Assembly: GCF_012489685.1 (NCBI RefSeq)
Contig: NC_080045.1
Location: 5,275,001-5,339,000, forward strand
Length of the DNA: 64,000 bases
Origin: Lotus japonicus
Taxonomy: Eukaryota > Streptophyta > Magnoliopsida > Fabales > Fabaceae
Direction: 5' to 3'
Shown here piece after piece: positions 10,255 to 22,842 of the stretch. Within the stretch, counting starts at the first letter, position 1. Each line of letters begins with the position of its first letter. The position numbers and the translations under genes were made by a program. The notes beneath the pieces are model-generated. The model had not been told where the DNA came from and made no database searches. It saw only the letters and a program-made list of their open reading frames with translations.

Positions 10255-10697
10255 TGGAAGATGATTTGTATCGTACTAATTACGTTATTTGTGTGTTGTG
10301 TGCTTAGTTTGTTGTCTTGCATTTTAAGTTAAGAAAATAAAATAAATTATTGTGTGCTTCGTTTATCGTCTTCCATTTTTTAGTTAAGGAAATAAAATAA
10401 ATTATTATCTATATTAAAAAAAATTAATTCGTTAAGTGTTTATTATTTAATTTAATTTAAAATAATAATTGTAATTTTATGTAAATAAAAAAAAAAAAAC
10501 ATAAAATTAAATAAAAATATGAAATAAAAAGTGGTGGGGTAGGGTGAGTGGTGGGGTAGGGTGTTGAGAGAGAAAACCATTGGAGTGGGTATTTGTTGAA
10601 AGTGTGTTGAATTGGAGAGAGAAGATGATGTGGAGTGTTGGGAAGATAAAAAGTGGTGTTGAATGGGAAAAACTTGTTTACACCATTGTACATGGTC

Positions 10698-11440
10698 TTA
10701 TAGTCTTCTCCATTCATTCAAACTGTGATCGAGTTTGATTAATTAATTAAAAGAGATTTGCATATCAATCTAAAAAGTAATGTCCATTCTTGTACTTATG
10801 TATTGGACGTCATGTCAAACCAATTGGATGAAAAAATGAAATGATCAACACTTATTTCAAACAATGAATGTTCAAATGAAAATATTAAAATGAATGTTGT
10901 TAACACTTCTTGCATGAAAACATATGCATATTAAATACCCATTAAAATTGGGGGTTTTGTTATGCTTAGTGTCGGTTTAGCTGATGCTAAAGAGCTAAAG
11001 TTAGCGACGGTGTTTGGGCCCATGCTACTTTTTTACGCTAAAACAACATTTCACATAGTGAACACGATGTATATCATGTATTGTTCTGCATGATATCTAC
11101 AGTTTAGGTGCTCCCAAATAGCGAGCAAATGACTCTAAGGAGATAAAAGCGTTTAATATGAAGATCTTTCAAAATTTGAATCGTAAGTTGAAAAGAAAAT
11201 TTCACCATTTAATAAATATATTATTGGTTAAAAGAAAATTTATTTATCGGGTATTGGGAATATAGATAGGAAAATGAAACTTAGATGAAGAGAGATCGCT
11301 TGTCACGAAGGTCATACTCGATTGCGAGTAGTTCTTTCCATTGATGTGGTACTTTCATCGCCTCGACAAATCCTTTCAAGCTAAAGAGTTACCACGCGAC
11401 TTGTTCCTAACAGCCTAAACTTTCGGTATATTGACAAATT
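10698..11440. mobile_element. Intergenic sequence with a second CACTA-like right terminus
   Basis: About 10966-11060 repeats motifs of the TTAGCGACGG / ACGCTAAAAC type and ends TTTCACATAGTG at 11060. The complement CACTATGTGAAATGTTGTT followed by TTAGCGT aligns with the end at 7415, so the two are probably the same family. No matching left end was located. The rest is AT-rich and featureless. Confidence 0.4.
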
Positions 11441-11586
11441 TGACGTTGATAAATTACCGCCGGTTGAGACTATCGGTATATCAACGAAAGTTAGACTGTC
11501 AATAATTAATCGGAAGAATCATATTACCGATAGTTTTTTACAGTTGACGACTTTCGGCTATCGGTAATAATAACTTTCTTATAGTG
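11441..11586 (+). mobile_element. CACTA terminus of a different family
   Basis: The block ends CTTTCTTATAGTG at 11586; the complement CACTATAAGAAAG is a standard plant CACTA end. Inside it the subterminal motif CTATCGGTAT / ATTACCGATAG occurs in both orientations at least four times (about 11411, 11468, 11524, 11558). No partner end or transposase was found in the window. Confidence 0.55.
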
Positions 11587-13888
11587 TAGGACACGGTGAT
11601 GGTGATGAAGGTTGGGCTAGGGCTAGCGGTGGCGATGGATAGGCGACGAGTGAGAGTGAGATAGGGTAGAGACATTTTGTAAAATGCCAAAAAATAGTAA
11701 ATATTTTTTGTTACAATAATCAACTCAAGTGTGTTTACAACAGTGTTAATATTAGTTTGTTTGAAGCTATTAATAGTTTTAAATTTACAATTTGAAATTG
11801 TTAGATGATATTAACTTGTATTATTATTGTAACAAATAAAACTTGTATTATAATTTTTTAAAAATAATATTAATATATCCCGAGTCAAACGGTTCAATCA
11901 GTGATCCAATAGTCAGATCAGTAACTCATTGACCCAATAACCTGATCTAGTCAATTACCGGATCAAATTTAATAAGACTGGTTTAGAATGAGCCCCTGCC
12001 CACCATGCAAGTGAATGAAAAAGGTAAAAAAAAAGTGTTATACTCCATTCAAATTCTAAAAATGGGTTGCCAAGAGAGCTGCATTAATACATTCTCTCAA
12101 TTTATATAACCAAATGCCTCCATGAAATTCGAGTATATTATTTGTCATCACTAGCTCTGAATTAAATAATTGAATTAATTTAGTTGTAATTTATGAAGCG
12201 CATGCTTAGGTTGAATATGTTTTGAAAATGTTTCTCATGATGGATCTGCACTGATTAAAGTATTCCAAATGATGATGCTCATTAGTCATTAGCTTGATGG
12301 AGAGTGGAGGCCAATACTACTATTATAAAAACCTTTTGCTAAGTTATGAGAGTTATGAGCATTGGTAACGGCGCTTTTCTGTCTCACTGTCTGGTTAGTG
12401 CCGTGGTTAACCTGTGGTAACGGTCGACTTTGATCGATTTGGTTCACAGATTCATTATTTACATTCTATACATAACTTGATTCATAATTACGGTGGAATT
12501 GAGCTAATTTGTAAATGTGAAGTTTCCGTATAGTATGATCATGATCTCATGTAATTGATCTAAATGATTGAGAATACATTTAGTCATAGTTTATAAATAT
12601 GTTAATTTTGTAAAAAGTTAATATTGATTAAGAAATAAATAAAATATTGTGATTAAATGTTTGTTTTTTTTAATAAATTGAATGTTCATTTAAAATATAA
12701 TTAATATTGATAAAATAAATATTTTGGTGGGCTTTGACACCTGACAGTGATACTAATCCATATATTATGATGCGCTAATGGTGAATTACCGATCACACTA
12801 AGTCTCGATTCTCTCAAGTAATGATTGAATCTTTAAGACTCCAACTTCATGATTAAGAAATAAAGTGAGCTAATCACTGTATTATTAGTCTTGAAGTTTT
12901 TTTTTTTGAACGTATTAGTCTTGAAGTTTAATGTACTAAAAATACCAAAACATTAGTAAATAATAATATTCTTAAATTAACAACACCTTGGGAGCATGCA
13001 TTAAGTATCCCCATCCCCTCCCTCACATCACAAAAATTCACAGATCACATGACCCAGAACGATTCGCCGTCTGATTTTTCCGTTTCAAGTATCACCACAC
13101 TCCTTTACGTTGTTTACTCCCTGTCCTCTTCCCATGCCCAATCCCACTCCTCACTTTCCAGATCCATACTCACCAATTAATTTTATTTCCATAACTTTCA
13201 AAATCAAAATTTTCCCAATTTATGCACCAAAATTTTCCTCAATTAAATAAATTTCACAATTTCTAACGCAAAAACTCTACCCAAGACCCAAACAAGTAAT
13301 TTATTATCCATTAAGACAATCTTATTCCACACAGACGTAACAAAAGTCAAATGTAGGAGAAATTTATCTTGTATAAGAATCCAACTTCTCATATTAAGGT
13401 TTACACAAACACTTTTAACCACTCCGATTACACCAGCGTTAACACCCGATTACTCAAAGTAATTTAATTCTAATTCCTTGACAGAAAATATAAAGAAGAA
13501 GAAAAGAAAAGCTTTAAGTATTGGGCAAATTGTGGTGTGAGAATGAATCCAGTGTAGACCACAGTTTACTTACCTGTCTGGCGGCAGAAACACCAAATCA
13601 GTTGCTTCACACACACCTTTCTTTCCCTTCTCTTTTTCACTAACAATTTGTTTCCTTCTTTTCTCATAAACCCACTGTGCTGTGCAACAAAACACCCTCA
13701 TTTGATTCTCTTCTCTTCTCTCTCTCTTTTCTTTTCTCTTTAAAAAAATAAAAAATAATAATCTGTTTATTTTATTTTATTTTGTTTTTATTTATTTATA
13801 ACTGTCAGTGCCAGTGTTCCCCCTTTCTTCCCTCACTCACTGTTCTTCTGCTCAGAAAATTTGTAGAGGGAGTGGCAAAGTGGTAATA
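11587..13888. other. Intergenic sequence and upstream region of the DUF620 gene
   Basis: AT-rich with no recognised gene. From about 13620 to 13745 the sequence becomes CT-rich (TTCTCTTCTCTCTCTC), typical of a plant 5' leader or core promoter. I could not fix a transcription start. Confidence 0.5.
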
Positions 13889-16281
13889 ATGGAGAGAAAG
13901 CAAGGGTTCTTCTCGGCGCTCAAGGAGGAGGTGGTTCGCGGTCTCTCGCCGGCGAGGTCACGGGCCAAGAGTCCGGCGAGGAGCGCTTCTCCGATGTCGG
14001 GGTTACTCCGGCGACGGAGGAAGCACCACGCTCCGCCTCCGGAGATTTTCGTTACGAGATCGGGGAGTCTCAGGCCGGCGGAGGCGTTGTCGCCGTTGAA
14101 GGAGGGTCCCGACGGAACTGACGGCCAGTGCTCCAGCAGAGGGGAAGGACGGTGGGGGCAGTGGATGAAGGGACCACTGGCTAGAGCGCCGTCTGTTTCT
14201 TCTTCTTCGTCGTCGTCTTCGGGTTCTTCTTCTGCTGCCGCATGCAAAAAGTCCGATCTGAGATTGTTGCTTGGTGTGTTGGGTGCTCCACTTGCTCCTG
14301 TTCATGTCTGCACCACTGACCCTTTTCCTCATCTCAGCATCAAAGACATACCCATTGTTAGTCTTTCTCTCTGTTCTGTTGTGTTGTTTTGTTTTTGGGT
14401 TGGAGTTAAGTTTTTGTGATGATATTCATGTTCATTGATCAGTGAAATGGTCAAATTAGTTTGGGTGTGTGATGATTTTTCTGTTCTTTGTGTGGTATTG
14501 TTACAGATCAAATAGGCTTATGGTTCATACATATCATGTTTCTATATTCCCATTTGCTAATTCTAAGTTCTAATGTCTAGCCTGGAATAAATGGGTTTTT
14601 GTAATGGGTGATATGAGAGAATGATTTTGATTTGTGATGACAAGATGCAATTGGAAGATTAGGGAATATTCTGGATTATGGTAACCATGTGACTGGTTGG
14701 TGGTTTTGTGTCATGGGCTCATGGGGTTATATTTAGAACATTTAATGTGTTTATGGTGTGTGTTGTGTCTGTATTTGCAGAAGAGGTAATAGGGGCTGGT
14801 GTTACTTTTGATCTTGAAAAGGGTTCTGTTCCTTTGTTTTTATTAGATTTATTGTTGTGATATAATGTGGTTTTGTTGGGTGTTGTTGTTGCAGGAAACT
14901 TCTTCTGCTCAGTACATACTGCAACAGTACATTGCTGCTTCTGGAGGGCAAAAGCTTCAAAATTCCATCAACAATGCTTATGCCATGGGGAAGGTGAGGA
15001 TGATAGCCTCTGAGTTTGAGACTGCGAACAAGGTCACTCGCAACAAGAACTCCTCCAAAGCTGCAGAGTCCGGTGGGTTTGTCCTGTGGCAGATGAACCC
15101 AGACATGTGGTATGTGGAGCTTGCTCTTGGTGGCAGCAAGGTTCATGCGGGTTGCAATGGGGAGCTTGTGTGGAGGCACACGCCATGGCTCGGTGCACAT
15201 GCAGCAAAAGGGCCAGTGAGGCCTTTGAGACGTGCCCTTCAAGTGAGTTTACCCCCTACATTCAATACTTGTACTACTCTTTTTTTCTACCTTTAAGTGC
15301 ATGCTTTATTGCTTTTGATAAAATTGATTGTGAAAAAAAAAAGAGTTGAAAGTAATGTGATTCTTTTGGATAGGCTTACTATAAAAGTGATTTTTTAGGA
15401 AAATATAAATGTCTTGTGAGGAGCTAAAATCACTTTCATGCTTACTCAAGAGCTTGGTCTTTTTGCTTTGACTTCAATGTGATTTTGTCTGTCTGAAGTG
15501 TTTCTAAGAATTTCACTCAAACATGTTATGATGATGAAAAACTACTCTAGAGAAGAGTAGAACAGAAATGCTTCTATGGAGGAGCAACGTGAAACCAAAC
15601 ATATACCAAGTGTTCCTCTTGCTAGTCTACAGCTCACACTCTTTCTATTTGCAGGGTCTTGACCCAAGAACAACTGCGAGCATGTTTATCAATGCAAGGT
15701 GCATTGGTGAGAAGAAGATAAATGAAGAGGACTGTTTCATCCTCAAGCTTTGTGCGGATCCCTCAACATTGAAAGCAAGGAGTGAAGGCCCAGCAGAGAT
15801 TATAAGGCATGTCTTGTTTGGGTACTTCAGTCAAAAAACAGGACTTCTTGTTCACTTGGAAGACTCACACTTGACCCGAATTCAGAACAATGGAGGCGAT
15901 GCGGTGTATTGGGAGACCACCATAAACTCATTTCTTGATGACTACAGGCCTGTTGAAGGGATCATGATTGCTCACTCAGGTCGATCCGTGGTGACACTGT
16001 TCAGGTTTGGGGAAACAGCAATGAGCCACACAAAAACCAGGATGGAAGAAGCATGGACAATTGAGGAGGTCGCCTTCAATGTCCCTGGCCTTTCTGTGGA
16101 CTGTTTTATTCCTCCATCTGAGCTAAAGTTTGCTTCCATGAGCGAAGCCTGCGAGCTTCCTCAAGGTCAGAGGGTGAAGACTTCTGTGGTAGCAGGTGCT
16201 GCATACCATGCCAAAGTTGCTCAACTACAAAAATCACATGAAAGCAATATAAATAACGTTAACTGGAAGGTTGATGTTTAG
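13889..16281 (+). CDS. DUF620 family protein, 480 aa, three exons
   Basis: Exons by splice signals: 13889-14356, 14895-15242 and 15655-16281, all joined in phase 0, giving 480 residues. The ATG at 13889 (MERKQGFFSAL) is chosen because the family begins this way; the frame is open further 5' but without similarity. The N-terminal third is basic and Ser/Pro-rich (RSRAKSPARSASP, and a long Ser run near residues 110-125) and probably disordered. The conserved DUF620 core starts near residue 150 (IKDIPIETSSAQYILQQY) and runs to about 430, with GGFVLWQMNPDMWYVELALG, GPVRPLRRALQGLDPRT and DDYRPVEGIMIAHSGRSVV. It has no signal peptide or membrane span. The biochemical role of DUF620 proteins is not established. 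The gene looks intact and ordinary. Confidence 0.93.
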
Positions 16282-16351
16282 CAAAAGAGGAAGTTTCTGG
16301 ATTAGCCTAGATGTCTAGTTTTAATACTTTCGTGGACTGCTGACTAATTAA

Positions 16352-16472
16352 GTGCATGTTTGGTAAATAGGTTCAGTTTCGTGTGTAGCATGCGTATAAC
16401 AGAAGCAACAGCGTGCAGCTTCTGCCTCGAATACGCGATTATGCCCTACGGAACGCTGAACCAAACATACAC
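16352..16472. mobile_element. Tourist-like MITE downstream of the DUF620 gene
   Basis: A 121-bp element with termini GTGCATGTTTGG and, on the opposite strand, GTGTATGTTTGGTTCAGCG. It is flanked by the TAA trinucleotide on both sides (16349-16351, 16473-16475), as expected for a PIF/Harbinger-derived MITE. It starts 71 bp after the stop codon, so it may lie in the 3' untranslated region. Confidence 0.75.
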
Positions 16473-17570
16473 TAATGCAGGTAAATGGTAAGATTGCAGC
16501 AGGGTTGTCAAGAGTTTTCTGCTGTAGATCATTGCCTCATCAAATTTGTAAATAGAAATGATCAGTCATGGATCCAAAAAAGTGAATTTAAATACTCTGG
16601 GTTTTGGTGGATGATTATGCTCATCAAGGTTTGATTTTTCCCCTTGTTATCCATAAGGCTCAATTTGGGAATCTGCTGATCGTTTTGTAAGCTATAATTC
16701 GTGTAGATTTTTTTTTTCTGTGAAAGCTTTCTGCAATGATGCTTGAAGATCACAGTTACAACCTAGGTTTTATCACTGAAAAGTTTTTGCTATGAGTTTT
16801 AAGTCACTAATACTGATCTTGCTTGTGGTACCTGAGGAAATCTCTTCCATCTTTGACAGGAAACTAAATAGGGTTGAAGAACTTTTGAATGTGTTTCATG
16901 CTGCGTTTGTTATGAATTGTAAACCATGTACCTAGAGTTAGTGGAAGCTAAGTTATTCCTAGACCTAAGATTCTTATGCTTTTTAAGGACACATATATTG
17001 ACTATTTCCACAAGCTTGTAACAATATTTAATTGTAACTAATGTCAGAAGAATTTCAAGATTTCCTGCACTATTCGAACTACTTTTTTTTTGTTAGCAAG
17101 AAAAAGCTATTCAATTATGTACTTTGAATGATGATGGCTTTTTCATGCAGTTTGATATCATCATTATCTCTGTCCCCTCATGCGCTGCTAGCTCCGTCAA
17201 TTATGCTTGAGATGTTCACATCTGCTTGAGATGTCCACATCTCGGTATAGTTCTTTGCACTTGGAGATAATATAGTATTTTCTTGTGAAAATATTTTTCT
17301 AATATATATATATATTTGGTGAAAATAGAGTTGTTATCTTGCCAAACCTTTTGATCCCCCAATGGACTTTGAAACCCATCGACGCAAATTAGTTTTACAA
17401 GTAGGTAAGCTACCCCTAAGTCCACGTTGAGGTAGACGTTACATCCTCTCATACTTCTTTGTTGAAAATGGAAAAAGATAAGAAAAGAGCTCAAGTATAA
17501 AAAGGTAGTGTATTTACTGTGACTGATTTTCATTTCTTTCTTGGATCATCTCTCATGCGACTTCCAACTA
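16473..17570. other. Downstream / intergenic sequence
   Basis: No gene recognised. A (TA)n tract lies at about 17301-17313. Confidence 0.5.
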
Positions 17571-17830
17571 CTCCCTCTTTCCTAAATAACTGACACTATT
17601 TTTAGTTAAATTTTGTTTCTCATTATCTGTCACTTTACAAAGTTCAAGAGATCATTAATTATATTTTACCAATTGTACCCTTCATTTATTGGTGGTAGAA
17701 AAGTTGAAAAGTTAAAGGGTATAATAGAAAGTTAGATTGTAATTTTAATAAAACAAGAACATTAATTGTTATTTCTTAATACTTATGCAACAACCTTAAA
17801 GTGTCAGTTATTTAGGAACGGATGAAGCAG
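17571..17830. mobile_element. Stowaway-like MITE
   Basis: A 260-bp element flanked by TA on both sides (17569-17570, 17831-17832). The left end reads CTCCCTCTTTCCTAAATAAC. The right end on the opposite strand reads CTGCTTCATCCGTTCC and then the same CTAAATAACTGACAC. The CTCC start, TA duplication and AT-rich, non-coding interior fit the Tc1/mariner-derived Stowaway class. Confidence 0.85.
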
Positions 17831-18006
17831 TAATAATGTGGTTAGATACCAAATAAGTGGAACATGAATAGACTTTCATCTAATTCATGAGTTTGTCCAC
17901 ATTTTTATTAAAATCCGTCTATAAGTGACAATAGATATTCGAAAATAATGATTTTATATAATTATTTAATGTCTAACACTCTGAAATTTGTGCTTTTAAT
18001 GTACTA

Positions 18007-18329
18007 CTCCATCCCATTTACTTTCCCCATTCATTAATATCTGTCACTTTAAGATTTGCGTACATGTATTACGAAAGAATTTTTTTTTAACAATACAAAA
18101 TAATATTAATGTACTTGTTTTGTTTCTATCAAAATTATTACCCAACTTCCTAATGTACCCTTCATCTTTTTTTTTTTGACATACCCTTCATCTCTCTTAT
18201 TAATTATGACTCTTCAATATTTCTATCACCATTGAGTTAAGGGTACAATTGGTAAAACATATTTCTTAAAATTGTAAGAGTGACATATAAATAAAAACAA
18301 AGATCAAAATATCTATAGATACAATAGAG
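18007..18329. mobile_element. Degenerate Stowaway-like MITE
   Basis: Flanked by TA (18005-18006, 18330-18331). The left end CTCCATCCCATTTAC and an internal ATATCTGTCACTTTAAG mirror, with mismatches, the right end CTCTATTGTATC and TATATGTCACTCTTAC read from the other strand. It resembles the element at 17571-17830 but is more diverged. Confidence 0.5.
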
Positions 18330-19030
18330 TATAAGTCACTTACACTTTTATTCTCATATTTTCCTCTTTGTTTTATTCATTTTCTGATTTCTCCGTAAAC
18401 AAAATAAGCATAGAATTAAATCACTAAGGTGCAATTTTAGTATTTTTCCCACGTGCAATATAGTCTTTTCTCCTCTTTGGCTTTCCCCCTTCCGATTTCT
18501 CCCTAAACAACAATGCGGAAAAGTCAAGATTTATGAGAAAATTAAGTATCATAAAGTGTTCTTCCAAAATTTGAGCTAATGAATACTCTTGATTTTTTAT
18601 ATTGTTCCACGGTCCTAAAAGACTCTTTCTGCATGGTAATGTAACATTGACATGGTGGGAAGAGGTATCTTTAAAGATATACCAATGCTCAGTATTGAGA
18701 AAGAAGCTCAAGGTCATATAAGAACGAGATAGCAAAATGAGCAATGCTTAAGTACATGAACAATAAAACTTGTATTTATAAGTATTGTTTGAGTCACACT
18801 CGAAACATTGGGCCTTAGCGAAGTCTTTATGTATTACTAACAAGTTGATGACAGACTATAGACAAACTCGCAATTGTCTTAAAAATATGTCGACTTAAAC
18901 CCACTAAATTGTCTGTTGGAGAAAATAAAATTCACTCTTGATTATCTCAGTTGATCAATATAGTGTCCACTTAATTGTGGAACATTCGGGCGATATTAAA
19001 TCTAGTGACATATTGAATCGACTAAAACAC
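18330..19030. other. Intergenic, no gene recognised
   Basis: AT-rich, without recognisable coding similarity on either strand. Confidence 0.5.
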
Positions 19031-19412
<382 letters not shown>

Positions 19413-20669
19413 GTATTGATATTATTCGAAAGCTAGGCCCAACCTGCTAAAAATGTAGACTCTGCCTGTTATAAAGAAAAATGCTAACAATACTACCTAC
19501 CTCAATTTAGTGGATTTCATATGAAGTGTTGAAATAAGAATGTCAAAAGAAAGTGCTGCACTATTTTTCATTGTTTTTTATTTCTAAAGGTTTCACAACC
19601 GTCAATTATGAGATTAATTCCCTTGAAACTCAATAATCACATTAAGTGAAAAAGTATTTCTGAACAAAACTTTCTCCATACACATTACCTATAATTAAAA
19701 TCTAAACTAAAGATTTAGGGAATTCAGTTATCTACTAGCTATACCGGCCCTTATCTAAAAACTAGATGTTTCAAATACAAGGAGTGATAAGGTTTTAAAG
19801 AAAAGTTCAAGTAACACCCATTTTTCCTTGGTTCAAAAAAAAAAAAAGAGCTGGTGGTCGTCTAGAAAATGGGCACCACATGAATTTCAACAAATTAAAA
19901 AAAGTGTGCTAAAGTGAGTGTTGCTAGCACCGATTAGGATCCTCTCATTACATGACACACTCATGTAAAATTTAACATCTATCTCATCTATATGCTTTAG
20001 AAAAGAGGAAGGCTGTAAGACCCACCTAGATGATTTGGCAATCCAAGAATGACTTTCACCCAACCCCCATCTTTGTCTGACAAGTGTCACCTTCTTATTG
20101 TTTTGGACCAAAATAGTGGAAGCCCATTTTGATTTCAGATTTTTTATGAGACCCATTTTGATTTCAGATTTTTTATGAGGCCCATTATTGTATATTAAAT
20201 TGGAATGGTGTTATTCCAAGCATTAAAATGGTATTTATTTTGCTTACAAAAGAAGTCAAGAATTACAGGCGTGATAATTTTGTGGAGAAAATAACGGGTC
20301 AGTCAATTTACGTCAATCATTAACACCATAAAACAATTTTGAGATTCATGGTCTAAAAGGTCACTTTCAAATTAAGTTTGATTGAACATATTAATTAATT
20401 TCATATTTTACTGTATTAACACCACTTTAATTGTATTTCATTTTTTTCCTAAAATTCCTCATTTTGATGATTAATTAACGTGCAGCCTGAAATTTTGGTC
20501 CATATTAATTAATTTATTTTGGTCAAAGTCCATATTAATTAATTTAAATGACGAAAATTGAGCGAAAAAAAAATTCCTTTCAAAGCACGCTGATTTCAAA
20601 TTCTGTCAATTGTAGTTTTTTTTTTCCTTTTTTAACATGCATTACCAGTAACCCTAATTCTCAATTTCC
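19413..20669. other. Intergenic, no gene recognised
   Basis: AT-rich sequence. The 19-base phrase CCCATTTTGATTTCAGATT occurs twice in tandem at about 20125-20170 (a period of about 30 bp). Confidence 0.5.
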
Positions 20670-20677
20670 TATATAAA
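20670..20677 (+). promoter_or_regulatory. TATA box of RPA-like copy 1
   Basis: TATATAAA, 80 bp before the ATG at 20750. A TATA box stands in the equivalent place before copy 2. Confidence 0.5.
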
Positions 20678-20749
20678 CCACCTCATGGTATTCTTCAACT
20701 TCATCATTCCTTCCCATCAAATATTAGCTTTGAAATATACTTTGTTCTA

Positions 20750-20872
20750 ATGGCAATCGACGATCTTGCCACCATCTATGCCTCAAAGGAGAACTGGACT
20801 ATTGTTGCAAAGGTAAACCGTTTGTGGCTTAGTCCGAGCTTATATGGCTCCAAACTTCCAATGTTTATATGA
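20750..20872 (+). pseudogene. RPA70-like (DUF223) first-exon fragment, copy 1
   Basis: The ATG opens a 40-residue frame, MAIDDLATIYASKENWTIVA, continuing KVNRLWLSPSLYG and ending at a TGA. The sequence matches the N-terminal start of the plant replication protein A 70-kDa-like DUF223 family (single-strand DNA-binding OB folds), in which KENWTIVAKVIRLW begins the first OB fold. The rest of the protein is not found downstream. Members of this family are carried by many plant Helitrons, and a Helitron-like 3' end lies at 29410. A GT at the end of the KVAK codons (GCAAAGGTAAAC) could also be read as a splice donor, so a longer spliced pseudogene cannot be excluded. Confidence 0.65.
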
Positions 20873-21451
20873 GTTTTGTATGGAGACTCATTTGTTGACA
20901 ACACATTTATTTGAATTAAACCTATTTATTTTAATGCAAGGTCAATTGATTCCACTCATTTATTTGAAAAAATCAAATTGAAGAGTCACAACTATAGAAT
21001 ACAAACATTAGGATATTGGATTTTGCTTTTTCTTATTTAAAAAAATGGATTTATTTCCGAAATAAAATTTTAATGATTAAAATATAATTGTGAGATTTGA
21101 ATTTGAAATACATAATGTCATAATGCATTTCCTTTGATTTAGGTGGTGATGCCCATCATTGACAACCTTTATTTTGCTTGACTTTTTGTGTTTAATGCTT
21201 GACTTTTTTCATTTAAAATATAAACTAAAATTGATTCTAATTAATGCTTGACTTTTATTTGTATGAATTAGAGTCCAATCAATGCTGTCGAATTTGAGCT
21301 AACTTGAATGGAAAAAAAAATTATCTTATGTTTAGTCATGATATTCAAATTATCCCTAAAAAGTCACTGCAATGAAAAAAAAATTCTAATAAAAAGTCAA
21401 TGGAATATTCTTTTCACATTTTCTCATCATTAACCCTAATTCCAACTCAAC

Positions 21452-21459
21452 TATAAATA
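21452..21459 (+). promoter_or_regulatory. TATA box of RPA-like copy 2
   Basis: TATAAATA, 88 bp before the ATG at 21540. Confidence 0.5.
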
Positions 21460-21539
21460 CTCTCTTAAGCTGCCCCTCTCCTCCATCATTCCAAATATTT
21501 CCCATTGACCCCATATTTTTTAAATTAACCTTTGTTCTC

Positions 21540-21641
21540 ATGGCTGCCAAAATCGACGATCTCGCCATGTCTCCAAAGAGAACTGGACTATTGTTGCAAA
21601 AGTCATTCGTTTATTGGTAAGTCCGAGCTTATACGGTTCTC
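21540..21641 (+). pseudogene. RPA70-like (DUF223) first-exon fragment, copy 2
   Basis: A diverged duplicate of 20750-20872, 790 bp downstream. It starts MAAKIDDLA, then has lost a few bases and changed frame; in the shifted frame KENWTIVAKVIRLLVSPSLYG is still readable. The leader (TTTGTTCTCATGGC versus TTTGTTCTAATGGC) and the TATA region are duplicated too, so promoter and first exon were copied together. Sequence to about 22120 has weak open frames that I cannot assign. Confidence 0.65.
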
Positions 21642-22384
21642 TTTGGTTCAATTTTCAATCGACCTTTTATCACCCCTTTATCATATGAAAGATTTTAACC
21701 ATTTTTTTTTAACAAGTTGAATGCTTTTCAATTGCAGATGATGATTACCATATCATTGTTTGGAACTACATATGCACAGGGGAAGTCGATTTTTGATTTT
21801 TCATTGTTTATAATTTTCAAATCGATTTTTTATCTCCCTGTAATGTTCACTCATAATGTATTGATTTTAAGAAATAAAAAGTTTCATGTGATATATCATG
21901 TGCATTGAATGCCTCTAGGAATATTAAAGGTAATTTTTTGGTATATCATATGCGTTGAATGTATCAGGTGGACGATGATGGACTCAAACTTACAAATAAT
22001 TTTAAATTATGAGTACCAAGTCTACATAGCTCCCCCAGATCACAAAAAAGTTATACTATGTTCCAGATTTCAGAGTACCAAATTATCAGCAAATTCACAA
22101 ACATCACGTCCAAAAAGGTTTTAATTTTCTGATTTGGTTTCCTAATGCACAAAGATCAACAATTTCCTATTATTAAATTTGTAGTATAAACTTTTGATTT
22201 GATTGTGTCTAATAAATTTTCAAATCTTAATATTTAAATTAATATTTGACTAAAATCTAATTTTTTTTTATTCAAATGTGTATATTTGGTATCAAAATAT
22301 AATTATTTAATGGTTTAAATCTGCAAGATTTTCCTCCATTTAAATGCTATATTCAATTTTTTTTTTTAAAAAAAACCTTTTGAC

Positions 22385-22811
22385 TAAACCTATTTAATGA
22401 TTATTTCAACAATTGAAGTAAGTCAAATATCAGCAAAATTAACGTTAGTCAAAATTAATGCTAAATTTCAGGTTAATTAATTTTAGTCAAATACTATATC
22501 CCTTACATTTTTTTATTTTAGTGATTAGTGAACTTATTGAATGATTTTTGAATTAACCTATTTAATGATTATTTTAAAAAATAAAGTTAGGTAAATATCA
22601 AAACCATTAATTGCTAAATTAATTTCCTTTTATGAAAAAACATTATTTAGTACACCTATTTAATAATTCTTAAATACATTAATTTTTACTCAATTAATAA
22701 ATTCAATAAATTTTTTATTCCTTTCCTAAAAAATGATTTTAATACACCTATTTAAAGGTTTTTAATTACAGTAATTTTTAGTCAATTAATGAAAGAAATT
22801 AAATGTTATAT

Positions 22812-22842
<31 letters not shown>

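Larger units (their letters stand above)
8427..10697 (+). mobile_element. Pong-type PIF/Harbinger element, internally deleted
   Basis: The termini are perfect inverted repeats, GACCATGTACAATGG at 8427-8441 and its complement at 10683-10697. They are flanked by the trinucleotide target duplication TTA (8424-8426 and 10698-10700) characteristic of PIF/Harbinger. Inside are the two genes expected of a Pong element in the usual order, a Myb/SANT-like ORF1 and a DDE ORF2, but both are truncated and brought together by a deletion. At 2.27 kb it is far shorter than a complete Pong element (about 5 kb, from family knowledge). It looks non-autonomous but young enough to keep perfect ends. Confidence 0.93.

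Noticed and set aside
13852..14332. Minus-strand frames opposite the DUF620 first exon
   Set aside because: Shadows of a GC-rich, Ser/Arg-coding exon; the plus-strand gene is well supported.
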